Shown here: piece by piece, positions 42,192-51,741 of the stretch
How positions within the stretch are numbered: the first letter of the stretch is position 1
How the letters are laid out: each line of letters opens with the position of its first letter
NCBI GenBank assembly: GCA_019752535.1
Contig: JAIEMA010000004.1
Coordinates: 19,993-83,992 of the forward strand
Source of the DNA: Bacteriovoracaceae bacterium
GTDB taxonomy: Bacteria > Bdellovibrionota > Bacteriovoracia > Bacteriovoracales > Bacteriovoracaceae
DNA length: 64,000 nucleotides
Direction of reading: 5' to 3'
Notes under the pieces: generated by a model
Databases searched by the model: none
Seen by the model: only the letters and a program-made list of their open reading frames with translations
Told to the model about the DNA's origin: nothing
Program-made: the position numbers and the translations under genes

Positions 42192-44797
42192 AGCAGCTAC
42201 AAACAATATACTTGCGTGATTATAAAGCACCAAATTTTACGGTTGAACACATTGACCTGACTCTTGATATTTTTGATGGCTACACTGACGTCACTAGTAA
42301 GCTTGAAATTATTCGTTCAAAGTCTGCACCTTCTGGAGCTCTTGAGCTTGAACTCTTGGGCGAAGGCATGGAGTTGCAAAAAATATCTCGTGATGGCAAA
42401 GAGCTCACAAGTTCCGCTTACTCCCTTTCAAGTGACCGTTTAAATCTTCATGCGATTAGTGAATCAATTCTCAATCTAGAAATAAAAAACAGGATTTACC
42501 CTGAAAAGAACTCGGCCCTTGAAGGCTTTTATAAATCAGGTGATATCCTTTGCACTCAGTGTGAGCCAGAAGGATTTAGAAAGATCACCTATTTTATTGA
42601 TCGCCCTGATGCGATGGCGAAGTTTAAGACAACTCTTAAGGCCGATAAAAAGCGCTATCCGATGCTTCTTTCAAACGGCAACAGAGTCGACAGTGGTGAG
42701 CTTCCAGGGGGAAGACATTTTGTCAGTTGGGTGGATCCCTTTAAGAAGCCTTCTTATCTTTTTGCGGCGGTTGCCGGTGATCTTGAAATGAAAGCCGATA
42801 GCTATACGACAAAGTCCGGACGTAAAGTCGCTCTTGAAGTGTACGTTGATAAAGGTCAAGGCAGTAAAACCAAGCACGCGATTGAATCCCTTGCTCATGC
42901 CATGAAATGGGATGAAGAGACTTTTGGTCTCGAATATGATCTCGATATCTACATGATTGTTGCGGTGGAGAGTTTCAATTTTGGTGCGATGGAGAATAAA
43001 GGTCTTAATATTTTTAACTCCGCCTACGTACTCGCCGATCCCACAACAGCAACGGATGGAGATTTTCAGAATATCGAAGGTGTTGTCGGTCATGAATACT
43101 TTCATAACTGGACCGGCAACCGTGTCACTTGCCGTGATTGGTTTCAGCTCACGTTAAAAGAAGGTCTCACTGTTTTTAGAGATCAAGAGTTCTCAAGTGA
43201 CATGCTCTCTCGCGCCGTCAAGCGCATTGAAGATGTGAAGCGTCTTAAAGAAGCCCAATTTTCAGAAGACGCGGGCCCGATGAGTCATCCGATTCGCCCC
43301 ACGAGCTATATTGAAATTAATAATTTCTATACAGCAACTGTCTACGAGAAGGGCGCCGAAGTCATTCGTATGATTCACACCTTGATTGGAGATAAGAATT
43401 TTAAACGCGGAATCACTGAATACTTTAAACGCCATGACGGACAAGCCGTCACGACTGAGGATTTTGTTTCGGCGATGGAGTTTGCTGGCGAGAGAGATCT
43501 GACTCAATTTAAAAATTGGTATTCACGCCCAGGAACACCAACATTGGTAGTCAGAGGCACCTATGATGAAAGTGCTAAGACTTATACGGTAAACGTGAAG
43601 CAAAAATATGCCTCAGTCATGAATGAGAGACTGGAAAATAATGTTCTGTTAATTCCATTTAAAATGGCTCTCTTTGCTCAAGATGGAAAAATGATAGGGA
43701 ATGAATCCTTGGTTGAAGTGACAAAACTTGAGCAAGAATTTGTGATTAATAATGTCACCTCAAAACCTATTCCTTCATGGAATCGCTCTTTCTCGGCTCC
43801 GGTTCATGTGGATTATCCCTACACAGAAGAAGAGCTTCTGCATCTTGTCGCCTTTGATACGGACGCGGTCTCTCGCTATGAGGCTTTGCAGAGAGTTTAT
43901 ATCAACACCATAAAGTCTTGGATCAAATCCACCCCTCCAAGTGAGCTGCCGTCTGCTTTTGCCAAAAGTTTAAGCCTGATGATCAAGGATGAATCAATAG
44001 ATCCGGCATTCAAAGCTTATCTCTTTGAGGTCCCCTCGGAGTCTCAAATTCATCAAGACCTCGATGTCGCTCAAATTGAATCAGTCAATGCGGCCTTAAA
44101 ACAGCTTCAGCATTTAATAGGAAAAACTTTTAGCGCTGATTGGATGCGGATTTATCAAAATCATCTTGATCCAAGAGTCGGGGATGTCTCGGCCAAAGCG
44201 ATGGGCTCTAGAGCCTTAAAGAATCGAGCTCTCATGATGTTGGTTAAGGGTCAGCATGCAGATGCTGCAAAAACTCTTCACTCTCATTTCTATCAAGCCA
44301 AAACCATGAGTGAGGAATCTGTAGGACTGGCCCTCTATTGCCAGATGTCTGGTGCAGATTCTCAAGAAGCGATTACTCATTTTTATAAAAAATGGAAGCA
44401 TGAGCCTCTAGTCATGCTTCGCTGGTTTGGCTCACAGGCCGCCTATACAAATTCAAATGAAGTCCTTGAGCGCTTAGTAAAGCTAGAGTCTGATCCGGTT
44501 TTCCGCAATCAAGTGCCTAATGATTTGCGTGGACTCTATCAGAATTTTGCTAAAGGTAATCTTATGAGTTTTCACGCTCAAGATGGCAGTGGTTATGAAT
44601 TCCTGAGCGAGAGGATTGCTCGTATTGATAAGTTTAATCCTCAGGTCGCCTCAAGACTGACTGGAGCGTTTGGTTTGATGCCTAAAATGGATGAGGGGCG
44701 AAAGAGTAAGATGAAAGGTGCGCTCAAGAAGTTGGTGGAAGGTGGTGCTTCCAAAGATGTCTACGAGGTGGCGTCTCGCTATTTGGGTCAGAGCTAA
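42188..44797 (+). CDS. pepN: Aminopeptidase N (M1 family)
   Basis: An 869-residue zinc metallopeptidase that removes N-terminal amino acids from peptides. The substrate-binding GAMEN lies at 266-270. The zinc ligands are in HEYFH (302-306) and Glu325, eighteen residues later. The length and the C-terminal helical domain agree with E. coli-type PepN. No signal peptide, so it is probably cytoplasmic, finishing digestion of imported peptides. ATG at 42188 overlaps the DUF2797 stop; the longer frame inside that gene is not needed. Confidence 0.93.
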   Translation: MKQLQTIYLRDYKAPNFTVEHIDLTLDIFDGYTDVTSKLEIIRSKSAPSGALELELLGEGMELQKISRDGKELTSSAYSLSSDRLNLHAISESILNLEIKNRIYPEKNSALEGFYKSGDILCTQCEPEGFRKITYFIDRPDAMAKFKTTLKADKKRYPMLLSNGNRVDSGELPGGRHFVSWVDPFKKPSYLFAAVAGDLEMKADSYTTKSGRKVALEVYVDKGQGSKTKHAIESLAHAMKWDEETFGLEYDLDIYMIVAVESFNFGAMENKGLNIFNSAYVLADPTTATDGDFQNIEGVVGHEYFHNWTGNRVTCRDWFQLTLKEGLTVFRDQEFSSDMLSRAVKRIEDVKRLKEAQFSEDAGPMSHPIRPTSYIEINNFYTATVYEKGAEVIRMIHTLIGDKNFKRGITEYFKRHDGQAVTTEDFVSAMEFAGERDLTQFKNWYSRPGTPTLVVRGTYDESAKTYTVNVKQKYASVMNERLENNVLLIPFKMALFAQDGKMIGNESLVEVTKLEQEFVINNVTSKPIPSWNRSFSAPVHVDYPYTEEELLHLVAFDTDAVSRYEALQRVYINTIKSWIKSTPPSELPSAFAKSLSLMIKDESIDPAFKAYLFEVPSESQIHQDLDVAQIESVNAALKQLQHLIGKTFSADWMRIYQNHLDPRVGDVSAKAMGSRALKNRALMMLVKGQHADAAKTLHSHFYQAKTMSEESVGLALYCQMSGADSQEAITHFYKKWKHEPLVMLRWFGSQAAYTNSNEVLERLVKLESDPVFRNQVPNDLRGLYQNFAKGNLMSFHAQDGSGYEFLSERIARIDKFNPQVASRLTGAFGLMPKMDEGRKSKMKGALKKLVEGGASKDVYEVASRYLGQS

Positions 44798-44798
44798 A

Positions 44799-44918
44799 TT
44801 ATTTTCGCTGGTTCTTTTTCACACGAACTGGAACCAGCGCTTTTTCTTTGCGATTCATCGCAACAATTGCCCCGATAGCTAGAACAGTGGCCGAAAACGT
44901 AATCAAAATTTCAGTCAT
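44799..44918 (-). CDS. 39-residue single-pass membrane protein
   Basis: A very short frame: MTEILITFSATVLAIGAIV followed by AMNRKEKAL and a basic tail ending NQRK. One hydrophobic helix (residues 3-21) plus a Lys/Arg-rich tail gives a typical small membrane protein, N-out/C-in by the positive-inside rule. AAGGGG lies 6 bases before the ATG. Its stop is one base from the convergent pepN stop. There is no homology evidence available to me, but start, ribosome site and composition are all suitable. Confidence 0.55.
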   Translation of the reverse strand: MTEILITFSATVLAIGAIVAMNRKEKALVPVRVKKNQRK

Positions 44919-45075
44919 GAAATCCCCTTTGCCTACAATCCTTATCGGCTGAAGGCCCATATTTCATTATAGCCCTATTTTGGCTTCGCCTCCTATGGGG
45001 ATTTTCTTTTCCACTTTCCCTCCCCATGGTATGTTGTTTAAGTCACCGAAACTTATGATTGTCCCGAGGCACTCT

Positions 45076-46506
45076 ATGTCTGATAAGCAACTCTCTATTC
45101 GCCAGAAAGCACTTAAAGTGAACTTGGCGAGACGTTTTTATGGCACTTTTGCTGAAATTGGCGCTGGTCAAGAGGTCGCTCGTCAGTTCTTTCAGGCCGG
45201 TGGAGCTTCTGGCTCAATCGCAAAAACCATCTCTGCCTATGACATGATTTTCTCTGATCATATCTATGGCAAAGAGTCAGGTGGACGCTACGTTTGTGAA
45301 ACGCGCTTAGAGAAAATGCTCGCTAAAGAATATGATCTTCTCACTGAACGTTTAAGTGATGTGAAGGGAAAGGATCATCAGTTCTTTGTCTTTGCGAATA
45401 CGGTAGCGGCCCTCAATTTTCAAAGAACCAATGAAGCCCATGGCTGGCTTGGAGTTCGCTTCCAGCAAACTCCTGGAGCCGCTTTTAACGATGTGGTTAT
45501 TCACGTCAGAATGCTGGATCCACAAAATATTCTTCAACAAGATGCCCTTGGCATCATCGGTGTGAATCTCACCTACGGAGCCCTTTGCCTCAATCAAGCG
45601 CCAGAGCAAATGGTGCGCGAGTTGATGGATCACTTGGATTCGGGTCGCATTGAAATCAATTTTGTTCGTGTCTCTGGCCCTGCATTTAAGGATGTCGATA
45701 ATCGACTGTTAAATCTTCAGCTCGTTAAAGACGGCTACACTCCAGCTGTTATGTTTAATGAGCAGGGTGAAGTGGTGCTTCCAGCAGATTATCTCTACAA
45801 GAAAGATGTTCTCTTGGTTCGCGGATCTTATCGTCCACCGACTCTTGTTTCGATGGATATGATCAAAACTGGCCAAACTGGATTTGCTCAAGCGACTAAA
45901 ATTCCAGCAAGTGAAGTTTTAACTGTTGCTGAGATCACTATTTCAACTCTTCAAGAAGATGGTGAAGAGATTGCGAATGAAGATTTCCTTGCTCGCGTTG
46001 AGCTCCTGTGTGCACTTGGACAAAAAGTTTTAATTTCAAATTTCGCTCAATACTATCGCCTGACTCAATACTTAGAAAAATTCCGTGCTCGTCATGTGGG
46101 GTTAGTTCTCGGTGTTTATAACTTTAAGCAAATCTTTGATGATGAATACACCAATGTGACTGGGGGAAGAATGGGGGCCATGGGGCAGCTCTTTGCACCC
46201 AATGTGCACGTGTTTGTTTATCCTTACATGAGTCAGGACAAGAAAGAGTTCCTTAAAATGGAAAATCTGACTGTGAAATCTGAGCTTCAGCATCTTTATG
46301 AACATGTAAAGGCGAGCGGTAAGCTTCATGATATCAAAGATTTTAAAGAAGAGTGGCTGCACATTTATTCTAGAAAAGTGTTGAACATGATTATTGGCAA
46401 CGAAGAGGGATGGGAGAAGCTAGTCCCAGAATCTGTGGCCAAGACGATTAATGAGAAGTGTCTTTTTGGTCATCCCTGTTTTTTAAAAAATAAACCCAAG
46501 AAATGA
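45076..46506 (+). CDS. Conserved large protein of unknown biochemical function
   Basis: A 476-residue cytoplasmic protein. FYGTFAEIGAGQEVARQFF, then AGGASGSIAKTISAYDM and FSD-x-I-Y-G belong to a strongly conserved bacterial family. I recall members carrying misleading names such as TonB-dependent receptor or nicotinate-nucleotide adenylyltransferase. There is no signal peptide, TonB box or barrel pattern here. Conserved Gly-rich and acidic motifs suggest an enzyme. ATG at 45076 is preferred for its GAGG ribosome site. The lipoate-ligase gene overlaps its stop, so they are cotranscribed. Confidence 0.7.
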   Translation: MSDKQLSIRQKALKVNLARRFYGTFAEIGAGQEVARQFFQAGGASGSIAKTISAYDMIFSDHIYGKESGGRYVCETRLEKMLAKEYDLLTERLSDVKGKDHQFFVFANTVAALNFQRTNEAHGWLGVRFQQTPGAAFNDVVIHVRMLDPQNILQQDALGIIGVNLTYGALCLNQAPEQMVRELMDHLDSGRIEINFVRVSGPAFKDVDNRLLNLQLVKDGYTPAVMFNEQGEVVLPADYLYKKDVLLVRGSYRPPTLVSMDMIKTGQTGFAQATKIPASEVLTVAEITISTLQEDGEEIANEDFLARVELLCALGQKVLISNFAQYYRLTQYLEKFRARHVGLVLGVYNFKQIFDDEYTNVTGGRMGAMGQLFAPNVHVFVYPYMSQDKKEFLKMENLTVKSELQHLYEHVKASGKLHDIKDFKEEWLHIYSRKVLNMIIGNEEGWEKLVPESVAKTINEKCLFGHPCFLKNKPKK

Positions 46507-47375
46507 ATCTCTATACCTCTCAAGAGAGGAATCCATTTTTTCATCTCGCCGTTGAAGACTGGCTCTTAAGGCATTCAGAGGGAGAGTCAATTTTTCTTTA
46601 TCAAAATGCCCCTTCTGTCGTTTTAGGACGTTTCCAAAATCCCTGGCTTGAGTGTGATCTTTCTTGGATGAAAAAGAATGCGATCACCTTAGTGAGGCGT
46701 CCCTCTGGCGGTGGCACTGTTTGGCATGATGAGGGAAATGTGAATTTCTGTTGGGTGGGTGCTCTTCAAGGATTTAAAAAGACAAATTTTTTAGAAACGG
46801 TTCAGAGCAAACTTCGATCTTTAGGCGTAAGTGTCGAGATCAATGCTCGTCATGATTTAGTTGTGCCCCAAGCGGATGGTTCAACCAGAAAAGTTTCTGG
46901 GAGTGCTTTTAAGCAGACTAAAGATCGCTCTCTTCATCACGGCACTCTTTTAATCAATGGTGATCTCACTCGACTCAATCGTGCTCTTCAGAGCCCTCAC
47001 TCCTTGACGGAGACTCGATCTATTCCCTCCGTTCGCTCAATTGTCTCTAATTTATCCCAACTTACTCCCGCTCAATGGATTGAATCCTGGGGATCATCTG
47101 AAACCGTAAAGTCCTCAGATCAGCGTTTTGAGACGCAAAAATGGAGCGATTGGCAGTGGGTGATGGGAGAGACGCCACTTTTTAGATGGTCTTTTAAGAT
47201 TCAAGAGGAAGAGATTCATCTGTCGGCCCATAAAGGATTGATCCAGGAGCTAGCTTGGCCTCAGAGGAATTTAAGTTTTGAAAAACTACAAAAGCCTCTT
47301 GAGGCAGCGACTTTTTTTGAACTCTCTCAAGGGGAGATTGATCTCTCTCTCTGGCAGGATGCTTTAGGCGTTTAA
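46503..47375 (+). CDS. lplA: Lipoate-protein ligase A-like protein
   Basis: A 290-residue biotin/lipoate ligase-fold enzyme that attaches lipoate to E2 and H proteins. Family motifs are RRPSGGGTVWHDEGNVNF (lipoate pocket), then KVSGSAFKQTKDRSLHHGTLL (catalytic Lys region). N-terminal NPFFHLAVEDWLL also fits. The C-terminal part is divergent. The start overlaps the previous stop as ATGA; the stop shares TTAA (47372-47375) with the convergent gene. Confidence 0.85.
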   Translation: MNLYTSQERNPFFHLAVEDWLLRHSEGESIFLYQNAPSVVLGRFQNPWLECDLSWMKKNAITLVRRPSGGGTVWHDEGNVNFCWVGALQGFKKTNFLETVQSKLRSLGVSVEINARHDLVVPQADGSTRKVSGSAFKQTKDRSLHHGTLLINGDLTRLNRALQSPHSLTETRSIPSVRSIVSNLSQLTPAQWIESWGSSETVKSSDQRFETQKWSDWQWVMGETPLFRWSFKIQEEEIHLSAHKGLIQELAWPQRNLSFEKLQKPLEAATFFELSQGEIDLSLWQDALGV

Positions 47376-47650
47376 TGGGCCACGCAGCTCGAGCAGCCTT
47401 CTTTTGGTGCTGATTGATCTACGAAGTTCCAGTCTGCGTAACGCTTGTTTAAAGCCTCACAGGCACTAGAGAGAGTGGTGTGTTCTTCTTGGTGTATTTC
47501 TCTCTCTTCACCTTCGGTCACAGTCACAAAATAGAGGTAATGGCCGGCCGCCAGCGTCTCAGGATCAGCACCAAAGCTCACAAACGCTCTAAAATCTCCC
47601 GATTCAAAGCGACAGTAGGTCCAGTTTGTAGGCGAAATAATGCTTTGCAT
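47372..47650 (-). CDS. Small hypothetical protein
   Basis: Unrecognised 92-residue cytoplasmic protein with a beta-rich pattern and a C-terminal C-S-S-C-V-A-H that may bind metal or form a redox pair. It shares its stop region with lplA on the other strand. The upstream DNA (47651-47740) also holds the divergent rpmG promoter. Confidence 0.5.
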   Translation of the reverse strand: MQSIISPTNWTYCRFESGDFRAFVSFGADPETLAAGHYLYFVTVTEGEEREIHQEEHTTLSSACEALNKRYADWNFVDQSAPKEGCSSCVAH

Positions 47651-47674
47651 TGTAAAATCTCTTTATTCCAAGTG

Positions 47675-47703
47675 TTGCCGACTGGGTCATCTTAGTTTAA
47701 CTT
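47675..47703 (+). promoter_or_regulatory. Candidate rpmG promoter
   Basis: TTGCCG (47675-47680), a 17-base spacer and TAACTT (47698-47703) give a plausible sigma70-type promoter about 37 bases before the rpmG start. Confidence 0.4.
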
Positions 47704-47740
47704 ACCAAGACTTTGCAGTTAAAACTTTCCGGAGGCATGT

Positions 47741-47920
47741 ATGGCCAAAAAAGGTCCACGTAACGTTATCACTCTTGAGTGCACTGAAGCTCGTAAAGAA
47801 GGCAAGAGCCCTTCTCGCTATACGACGACTAAGAATAAGAAGACAACACCTGAGCGCGTTGAATTGAAGAAATACAATCCAAATCTTCGCCGTGTCACTG
47901 TTCATAAAGAAGTTAAGTAA
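47741..47920 (+). CDS. rpmG: 50S ribosomal protein L33
   Basis: A 59-residue protein: MAKKGPRN, then [33 protein letters not shown] and TVHKEVK. The KNK-x-x-x-P-x-R-x-E-L-K-K-Y pattern is diagnostic of L33. Only one of the four zinc-ribbon cysteines of C+ L33 remains (in LECTEAR); the second pair is replaced by N-P-N-L, so this is a zinc-free (C-) form. GGAGG lies 5 bases before the ATG. Confidence 0.93.
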   Translation: MAKKGPRNVITLECTEARKEGKSPSRYTTTKNKKTTPERVELKKYNPNLRRVTVHKEVK

Positions 47921-47930
47921 TCAGTGTGTT

Positions 47931-47954
47931 GGGAGCGCACCTCGGTGTGCTCCC
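47931..47954. terminator. Hairpin after rpmG
   Basis: The arms gggagcgcac and gtgtgctccc form a ten-pair stem (one G-U) with a CTCG loop, directly between rpmG and the convergent gene at 47965. No T-run follows, so it may act as a processing or partial terminator. Confidence 0.55.
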
Positions 47955-47964
47955 ATATCTCAAG

Positions 47965-48957
47965 CTATCTAAAATCTTTTTCTTTCTTATTCACAACACC
48001 CATCTGATCAGGTCCAAGGACGAGAGGCTGTGACGTTCCTTCCTTATAGAAAAGGAATGAGTTGTTGCGTTCGAGTTTCAAGTTGGTGAGACCATTTAAT
48101 GGCGATGAGGCAAAATAAGTTTCAGGCAGATCACCTTGTCCTAAGCGCAAGCGCCACGCCGGCTGCTTCATAATCTGGGTGAGTTCAACCGATTGAGTTT
48201 CATCTAGTTTATCTAAAATCATATAGCTCTTAAGATTTTGAAGATCTCTTAAAAATGCTTCTACTTTTCTGTTATCGAACTTTCTTGCCGTATCATCCTG
48301 CCATTCACCCTCAATCTTTACTAAGCGCAGGCCTTGACCTTCAAAGGGAGCACGATGAATTTCTAAAAGATTCACTTGATCAGAATTAAGCGCCAGTGCT
48401 TTTGAATCGAGAATCTCATCGGCCGAAACGTTTTCAAGTGGAATAGAGAGAGTCGTACACTGGTAAATCCATTCAGTGTTTTTGATTGTGAAATAAGTAG
48501 AGTTATCAATCGGGTTAATAAGACCAAAAGCAATTTCTAAAACTTTTCCATCACTCGTCTCAAGGCCCAAAGAGAAGAGGGGCTTATCAATGGAGAAACT
48601 TTGCAGATTGATCGTATCACTGCGATGAGTATGTCTGACTTGAATCTCACCTAAGGCTTTTATCACTTTAATGAAGAAATCCTTTCTCGCCTTAATATTT
48701 GTCGGCTCTATCATCTGCCAAGGGCCTTCAAGATCTCCAGCAGAGTTTGAGTTCTCAAATTTAAAACTGCCGTTTTTGTTTGAGAAGGTCATCCCCTTTA
48801 AGTGCTGAAACTTTTCTGTGGGAATAGGATTTTTAATAAGCTGAGCGATCTCTTGAGGAATAGGAGGCGCCTGAAAGACTTCGGCAAAAAAACCGACGGC
48901 CGCTAAAAGCAAACCAAAAGCCACAACCATGACACTGGACCAATGAATCTTAAACAT
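47965..48957 (-). CDS. DUF4340-like membrane-anchored protein
   Basis: A 330-residue protein with one N-terminal membrane helix (residues 9-27) and a large periplasmic part. Segments such as GPWQMIEPTNIKARKDFFIKV, then LGLETSDGKVLEIAFG and V-E-A-F-L-R-D-L-Q-N-L fit DUF4340, found with gliding/ABC-type auxiliary genes in other bacteria. No such partner is adjacent. It follows the acidic-linker gene at 48984 after 26 bases, a likely two-gene unit. Confidence 0.6.
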   Translation of the reverse strand: MFKIHWSSVMVVAFGLLLAAVGFFAEVFQAPPIPQEIAQLIKNPIPTEKFQHLKGMTFSNKNGSFKFENSNSAGDLEGPWQMIEPTNIKARKDFFIKVIKALGEIQVRHTHRSDTINLQSFSIDKPLFSLGLETSDGKVLEIAFGLINPIDNSTYFTIKNTEWIYQCTTLSIPLENVSADEILDSKALALNSDQVNLLEIHRAPFEGQGLRLVKIEGEWQDDTARKFDNRKVEAFLRDLQNLKSYMILDKLDETQSVELTQIMKQPAWRLRLGQGDLPETYFASSPLNGLTNLKLERNNSFLFYKEGTSQPLVLGPDQMGVVNKKEKDFR

Positions 48958-48983
48958 GGAGATATTTTACCCGTTGCTTTTGG

Positions 48984-49835
48984 CTAAGGGCCAGCTTCTT
49001 CTTCGGCTTGTTTCGCTGGAGGAGCTGATTTTTTTGGAATCTCAGGCTCAATAGAAGTCAGGAAATCACGTAAGTTCGTTCTTTCACCTTGAAGGGCGTA
49101 GGTGAAGCGGCACTGAAGCCTGAAATCTGTTTTATTTTGGCTAATAATTCGACTTCTCATACTGTAGTTCGAGCACATCATAATCTCTGCACTCATCTTA
49201 AATGAGCGAGGAATTAGAAACTCCGCCACTATACTTTGACCTGGGATGTAAGGCTCTTTAGAGAAGGCGAGCATCCAATCCATATTCACATCTGAGAGCA
49301 GCACAAAACCATAAGAAATTTTATCTGAGTCGGGAGCTTGGCGTGTGTAGGGAGCAAGAGTCGCTTTCACAGCAGGAGCTTCTTTCTTTTCTTCAGAAGT
49401 TTGCGCTGCAATCATTTCATCGGCCGCTTTCACTGCATCTTCACTCTTCGCTTCACCATCAAGAGCAGGAGCCTCTGTTGGGGCTGCCGCTTCAACTGGC
49501 TGTTCAGAAGGTTTCTCTTCAGTGGGAGCAGCCTCTTGAGGAACTTCTTCAGGAGGAGTCGCTGTTTCTGCAATGGCTTCCATCATTTGATCGACATTTT
49601 CAACCGGAGCGTCCGACTCAACTAATTGCAGTTGAGGCTGGCCTGTAAGAGGCTTGTCAGTTTGCATGCCGTAAAAAAGCTTAATGTCATCGATATAAAG
49701 AGGAAGACCCGCGACTTCACATTCTTTAATACGTCTTGCGAGTGCTGCTTCGATCTCGTCTCTAAGAGACCAGACTCTGACAGGAATCCGTTTAACGGCA
49801 ACTGGATGCTGGCTTTTATTGAAGATTTGGCTCAC
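48984..49835 (-). CDS. Protein with Glu/Ala/Pro-rich linker and PilZ-like C-terminus
   Basis: A 283-residue soluble protein. Residues 1-75 are a small N-terminal domain, 76-165 a disordered Glu/Ala/Pro-rich linker, and about 170-265 a beta-rich domain (SYGFVLLSDVNMDWMLAF, PGQSIVAEFLIP, then C-S-N-Y). The last part resembles PilZ-like beta barrels in strand order, but the c-di-GMP-binding RxxxR and (D/N)xSxxG motifs are absent. If related, it does not bind c-di-GMP in the usual way. First gene of the unit with 47965-48957. Confidence 0.5.
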   Translation of the reverse strand: MSQIFNKSQHPVAVKRIPVRVWSLRDEIEAALARRIKECEVAGLPLYIDDIKLFYGMQTDKPLTGQPQLQLVESDAPVENVDQMMEAIAETATPPEEVPQEAAPTEEKPSEQPVEAAAPTEAPALDGEAKSEDAVKAADEMIAAQTSEEKKEAPAVKATLAPYTRQAPDSDKISYGFVLLSDVNMDWMLAFSKEPYIPGQSIVAEFLIPRSFKMSAEIMMCSNYSMRSRIISQNKTDFRLQCRFTYALQGERTNLRDFLTSIEPEIPKKSAPPAKQAEEEAGP

Positions 49836-49966
49836 GAAGTTTTCTCCTCGTCTTTTATTTTCTTACAAATGCTGAAGTTTTGCTCATAAAACATCACCGG
49901 AAAAAAATATCACATATCATTGAGGTAATTACACATGAAGTGTTGATTTACCTGCAAGGAGTGCGG

Positions 49967-51655
49967 ATGAATACAAAGAAGTTGTGCGTTTTAGTTGGTC
50001 TAATGGCCCTTTCACCATGGGCGCTCTCAAAATCTTCCAATCAAATGAGTACTGAGTCTCCTTTCGTCTCTGGCGAAGTCTTAGTTAAGCTCAAGTCTGG
50101 TGCCTCTTTTAAGTCTCTCTCAAACCTCAATTTAAAAAAACAATTGAAACTTGAGGCCGGAGAGTTTGCTCTTGTTCATACAAATGAAAAATCGATGGCG
50201 CTTGCGATTACTGCTTTAGAGCAAAATCCTGCGATTGAGTATGCTGAACCGAACTACATTTTTACGGCCATTGATAACTCAACACCTCTAGAGCATCTCT
50301 TGGCGCGCGTTGATGTTCCTTCGGATGATCGCTTTGGTCTGCTTTGGGGTTTATCAAACAATGGAAACAATGAGCCTGATCGCAATGGCTCTCAAGGAAC
50401 TGAGCAAGGTGTAGCTTCAGTTGATGTGAATGCACTGAAAGCTTGGCAGATCACTAAAGGTTCGAGAGATGTCACGATTGCAATTATCGATACGGGGATG
50501 GACTATAACCATCCTGATCTAGCGGCAAACGTTTATACAAATCCAAAAGAGATTCCTGGAAACGGAATTGATGATGATAAAAACGGCTATATCGATGACG
50601 TTCATGGCTGGAACGCGGCTTTAGATAATGGCGATCCAATGGATGGTAACGGACATGGAACACATTGTGCCGGAACAATCGGTGCGGTTCATGGCAACGG
50701 TGGAGTGGCCGGAGTAATGGCCGATGTAAAAATGATGCCTGTAAAGTTTTTAACGGATGATGGCTCAGGAACATTGGTTGATGCGATTGAGGCGATTGAT
50801 TACGCCACTAAAATGGATGTTGATCTCATGAGTAACTCATGGGGCGGCGGTGGCTTCACTCAAGCTCTCTTTGACAGTATTAAAGCTGCTTCTGATAAGG
50901 GCATTCTCTTTATTGCGGCCGCAGGAAACTCAACTAGCAATAATGACACTCGTCCAAACTATCCTTCAAATTATCAAACAGAGAACATGGTTGCAGTGGC
51001 CGCTCATACTCATCAAGACCAACTCGCCACATTCTCTAGCTATGGTAAGCGCACAGTCCATGTGGCCGCTCCTGGTAAAAACATTCTTTCATCAACTCCA
51101 AAAAATACTTACTCCGTCTTTTCTGGAACCTCAATGGCGACACCTCACGTCGCAGGTGTTGTTGGATTGTATCTTTCACAAGAAGGTCGCCGCCCTCATG
51201 CTGAAACAATTGAGCGCATCCTTGGCACAAGTGTTCCAAGTGCGGCTTACAGACGCACAACAATTTCTGGCGGACGTATTGATGCCTATAATCTTTTAAC
51301 GAACACTCGCCCGGCGAGAAATGAGCCAGATGCAGGAAGCTGGCGTTCAGAAGGATTAGCCCAAGTCTTTGAAAGTGCTCATCCTTATGCCAATAGTGCC
51401 AAAATTACTCGCAACATCTCTGTACCGGGCGCGAAGTTTATTCGTCTCACGGTTAAAAAATTGGATGTTGAGAGCAATTATGACTTCTTAACCGTTAAAG
51501 ATGCGGCCGGAAATGTCATTGAAAAGCTCACTGGCAAGCTTAACGACTATCAAACAGATTACGTTCAGGGCGAAACGATTAACTTAGAGTTTACTTCAGA
51601 TAGCTCTCAGAGCGCTTGGGGCTATTTAGTTGAAGAGGTTCAGGTCGTTTATTAA
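49967..51655 (+). CDS. Secreted subtilisin-like serine protease with C-terminal CUB-like domain
   Basis: A 563-residue exported S8 protease. A signal peptide (to ALS) is followed by an I9-type propeptide (GEVLVKLKSGA...IEYAEPNYIF). The catalytic triad is Asp175 (IIDTGMDYNHPDL), His230 (GNGHGTHCAGT) and Ser389 (SGTSMATPHVAGV). The final 115 residues carry PGAKFIRLTVKKLDVE, NYDFLTVKD and GETINLEFTSDSS, a CUB-like or related adhesion/stabilising beta domain. ATG at 49967 has AAGGAG 6 bases upstream. Probably digests prey or environmental protein. Confidence 0.92.
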   Translation: MNTKKLCVLVGLMALSPWALSKSSNQMSTESPFVSGEVLVKLKSGASFKSLSNLNLKKQLKLEAGEFALVHTNEKSMALAITALEQNPAIEYAEPNYIFTAIDNSTPLEHLLARVDVPSDDRFGLLWGLSNNGNNEPDRNGSQGTEQGVASVDVNALKAWQITKGSRDVTIAIIDTGMDYNHPDLAANVYTNPKEIPGNGIDDDKNGYIDDVHGWNAALDNGDPMDGNGHGTHCAGTIGAVHGNGGVAGVMADVKMMPVKFLTDDGSGTLVDAIEAIDYATKMDVDLMSNSWGGGGFTQALFDSIKAASDKGILFIAAAGNSTSNNDTRPNYPSNYQTENMVAVAAHTHQDQLATFSSYGKRTVHVAAPGKNILSSTPKNTYSVFSGTSMATPHVAGVVGLYLSQEGRRPHAETIERILGTSVPSAAYRRTTISGGRIDAYNLLTNTRPARNEPDAGSWRSEGLAQVFESAHPYANSAKITRNISVPGAKFIRLTVKKLDVESNYDFLTVKDAAGNVIEKLTGKLNDYQTDYVQGETINLEFTSDSSQSAWGYLVEEVQVVY

Positions 51656-51667
51656 TTTTTTTTGAAT

Positions 51668-51693
51668 GAAAGGCATCTGCAAAGATGCCTTTC
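51668..51693 (+). terminator. Hairpin after the subtilisin gene
   Basis: The arms gaaaggcatct and agatgcctttc form an 11-pair stem with a GCAA loop, 13 bases after the stop, followed by CTCATCTTT. T-content after the stem is modest. Confidence 0.6.
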
Positions 51694-51741
51694 CTCATCT
51701 TTGCCAATAACTCTTGGCAGTCTATTTTTTTGATTCTCCCT

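Noticed and set aside
48984-49835. c-di-GMP receptor call for the PilZ-like domain
   Set aside because: The RxxxR and D/NxSxxG binding motifs are absent.
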